DNA of 64,000 bases from Prosapia bicincta. Lineage: Eukaryota > Arthropoda > Insecta > Hemiptera > Cercopidae. This document shows, in pieces, positions 62,145 through 64,000 of this stretch. The DNA lies in assembly GCA_036971475.1 (NCBI GenBank), contig JBAIZL010000008.1, positions 3,508,501 to 3,572,500 of the forward strand. The letters are read 5' to 3'. Under the pieces are notes generated by a model that saw only the letters and a list, made by a program, of their open reading frames with translations, was not told the DNA's origin and did not search any database. The position numbers were made by a program, and so were the translations under genes. Numbering within the stretch: position 1 is the stretch's first letter; the number at the start of each line of letters is the position of its first letter.

Positions 62145-62575
62145 TCGTTTCAGGTCAATTCCTACTTGGATCAACAAAAAAATTATTTTAGTTACATTTT
62201 ATTAAATAATTACAAAATATATACGAGTAAATAAAGTAACATAACAGATGCGTAAAACATCTGTTCTACTACATAACAAATAACATAAAATCAGCTGTCT
62301 TATGAAATCACATGTTACTGCTTATTTTAAGTAAAATGGAACGAAATAACTATATTGCCCCTTTTGAGAAAAGTTTCTCTCCCATACGAAACTAAATTAA
62401 TTAATAAATTGATATTTAAAAAAAACTATATTAACATCAAGTTAATTCACTACAAATTACAAATTGTATTTGAACTTGAGTGGATAAATTAAAAGTATTT
62501 TATTAACGATTGGAAATTTGAACAAGATATATAGGAGAAGGAATTGAAGACCGTGGTATTCACGTGTCGACAAAT
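62145..62575 (+). repeat. R1 dispersed repeat, near full length
   Basis: Starts GGTCAATTCCTACTTGGATC, carries AAAACATCTGTTCTACTACA (first E-box mutated) and AATCAGCTGTCTTATGAAAT, TTGCCCCTTTTGAGAAAAGT and the body, ending at AACAAGATATATAGGAGAAG. Confidence 0.75.
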
Positions 62576-63074
62576 AATATTATGTCGACAATTGCACATC
62601 AAATATTATGTCACTACAAAGAGAAAGTCAAATTAAATCATACTAAAAGTTACACATTATAATTTGAATATATTAACCTAGAAAGTTTGTAAATAAAACT
62701 ATTAGACCGTTTTATTTACCTATAAATACCTTTTTGCGAGTGAAAAAAAGAAACTTGCGACATATTTATTTGACAAGTGAAAGTTATGTCATGTCAAAGT
62801 GTTGATTTTTATTTTAAGATTTTTTGAATAACTTCAGTCAAACGGAAATTAATTTTAAAGGACATTTTTTAGTTATTAATTTTAAACTTGATTTGGGCAA
62901 AGGCCTTATGACGTCATACACGGTTTGTTTACGTTCAAAGTTGTCCAGTGTTTAACCCTTCGAATAACCTCCCTTTCCCATTGTTAGCGCTCTTAGTGAT
63001 AAAGCTGTCGAAAACCGGGGAGGATATCTACTTTCCCAAAGGGCTTCACCCCTCCGGTGGACACTGGTCAATAA
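62576..63074. other. Intron stretch without recognised features
   Basis: AT-rich to about 62,900, then GC-richer up to the second E74 exon. Nothing else identified. Confidence 0.4.
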
Positions 63075-63140
63075 CGGATAAGGGTGGCTGACAGGTCATC
63101 GTCACTCATCTAGACGTTTGACGGATTCAACCCCTTACAA
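63075..63140 (+). repeat. Possible tRNA-like SINE head
   Basis: GGGTGGCTGACAGGTCATCG (A-box-like) and, about 30 nt later, GACGGATTCAACCCC (B-box-like). It lies about 80 bp upstream of the second E74 exon. Weak. Confidence 0.25.
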
Positions 63141-63218
63141 AACCTGTATCGACCCCCTTCCCCTAATTAATGGTTCAACCTGCCCGCTTTGTACTAACGA
63201 TTGCTTTGTGCGTTTCAG

Positions 63219-63344
63219 GATCTCTTCCTCCTAGCCCGGCGGATTCCGGAGTGTCGGACGTGGATTCCAGCAGTAGTGGGCACACGTCGAACGATGAGTT
63301 GAGGGCGAGGCTGCAGCCGAACGCCGCCACCGTCTCTCAGCCAG
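63219..63344 (+). CDS. Eip74EF: Internal coding exon of E74 (Eip74EF) with conserved PPSPADSGVSDVDSSSSG motif
   Basis: Seen: 126 nt between an acceptor (TGTGCGTTTCAG at 63,218) and a GTCAGT donor at 63,345, phase 1 on both sides. Spliced to 52,693 it reads NTG-SLPPSPADSGVSDV without a break, continues DSSSSGHTSNDELRARLQP and ends VSQPG. Known: insect E74 proteins carry a nearly invariant PPSPADSGVSDVDSSSSG block followed a few residues later by DELKARL. The match in order and spacing is the strongest protein identification in the window. GC content and codon use are clearly higher than in the surrounding AT-rich DNA, as expected for a constrained exon. The ETS DNA-binding domain must be encoded downstream of 64,000. 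The motif lies outside any catalytic domain. Whether the exon is shared by the E74A and E74B isoforms cannot be told here. Confidence 0.92.
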
Positions 63345-64000
63345 GTCAGTAACTTCCTTCCAGTTTAACTATTAAAATATGCTTATATTCACAACGCTAA
63401 ATATTAAAAGATTATATAACTAAATGTATTTTTGATTTTCCAGTTATAGATATTCACTGAAAATGACTACATTATCACCGAAACAATTGTGATTAAAAAC
63501 ATATTTCTTGTATTTGTATTCTAGTTACATTAGTATTTATAGAACTCACTTGAAGTAGATATTAGAAGAGTCACTAAAAATCTCACTACACACTATTTTA
63601 CTAATAAAGACTGGTTTCGGCGATGATTTCGCCTTCATCAGTGATTAGCCAATGAGTGTCAGCGTGTAGTTAGTAATTTTGTTGAACTTTTCATATTTAT
63701 CGTTGCGAATTTTTTCTCACTAGCTAAGTAAGCTCTATTTAACCAAATATGTTTGTATTGTATGATGAGAGTTTATTATATCTAGTAAAACTAAAAGCGT
63801 TGCTGTGTACAACAGCACCTAATGCAATACATATGTCAAGAATCGTTAAATTATAAGTATAAACTGTTATTTTAAATTTAATTTTTTTTCAGCTTCTCTG
63901 TGTTTAAAATTTCATGTTCTGTTGGATTTCCTACCATTACTACCTATATCTACAGTTTAGTAATCGACTTACCTTTGTAAGTTGCAGTATCTTCGTGTTA
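63345..64000 (+). other. Start of the next E74 intron
   Basis: Begins with the GTCAGT donor at 63,345. It holds the hammerhead-like motif on the minus strand (63,601-63,648). No further exon is visible before the window ends. Confidence 0.6.
63601..63648 (-). ncRNA. Hammerhead-ribozyme-like motif
   Basis: On the minus strand: CTAAT, then CACTGATGA, A, GGCGA-AATCA-TCGCC (5-bp stem II, 5-nt loop), GAAAC, CA, GTC, TTT, ATTAG. The conserved core CUGAUGA ... GAAA ... GUC is complete and in type I order. Stem I could form by CUAAU-AUUAG. Stem III is only the C-G pair closing a 2-nt loop, as in minimal hammerheads of retroelements. Weak points are one extra A before stem II and a bulged stem I. It lies in the E74 intron after the second exon. 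Confidence 0.4.

Overview
The window looks like a repeat-rich, AT-rich insect genome segment. The best-supported host sequence is two coding exons on the + strand, at 52,556-52,693 and 63,219-63,344. Both introns flanking each exon are phase 1, and spliced together the exons read through a motif ending PPSPADSGVSDVDSSSSG. From memory that motif is diagnostic of the ecdysone-induced ETS factor E74 (Eip74EF). The ETS domain itself is not in the window and should lie downstream. Everything between the exons is a 10.5-kb intron. Everything to the left is most simply upstream intron or 5' flank of the same gene, but I cannot prove that. The species is not identifiable. Large introns, dense repeats and an E74 orthologue fit an insect, and a hemipteran or polyneopteran is only a guess.

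Layout. 1-11.97 kb: AT-rich non-coding DNA with dispersed-repeat fragments, a possible pogo/Tigger remnant (4.74-5.41 kb) and (TA)n blocks near 7.4-7.6 kb. 11.97-30.63 kb: a giant palindrome with two arms of about 9.25 kb, nearly identical, separated by 33 bp at 21,231-21,263. The outer part of each arm carries a ~580-bp array of AAAGGGTTA/AAAGGGTTG units, a tRNA-like segment and a module that recurs at the palindrome centre. Each arm also contains a small set of exon-like units with consensus splice sites (phase-consistent, 22-40 codons) pointing toward the centre. 30.6-33.7 kb: a decayed LINE fragment and a 45-bp satellite with a perfect hairpin in each unit. 34.2-37.5 kb: dispersed repeats, a tRNA-headed SINE and a 58-61-bp minisatellite. 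37.5-45.9 kb: mostly featureless. 45.93-48.83 kb: a 78/77-bp minisatellite with clear higher-order blocks. 48.8-52.5 kb: intron-like DNA with one dispersed repeat. 52.5-64 kb: the two E74 exons and an intron holding long (TA)n/(CA)n tracts, hairpins, a T-rich ~78-bp minisatellite, a Jockey-type LINE remnant, more dispersed repeats and a hammerhead-ribozyme-like motif.

Most long open frames here are by-products of tandem repeats whose period is a multiple of 3 (45 or 78 bp) or of microsatellites, and are not proteins. The observations most worth following are the giant palindrome with its mirrored exon-like units, the hammerhead-like motif at 63.6 kb, the two chimeric short-element families that share one 3' body, and the nested higher-order organisation of the 78-bp array.
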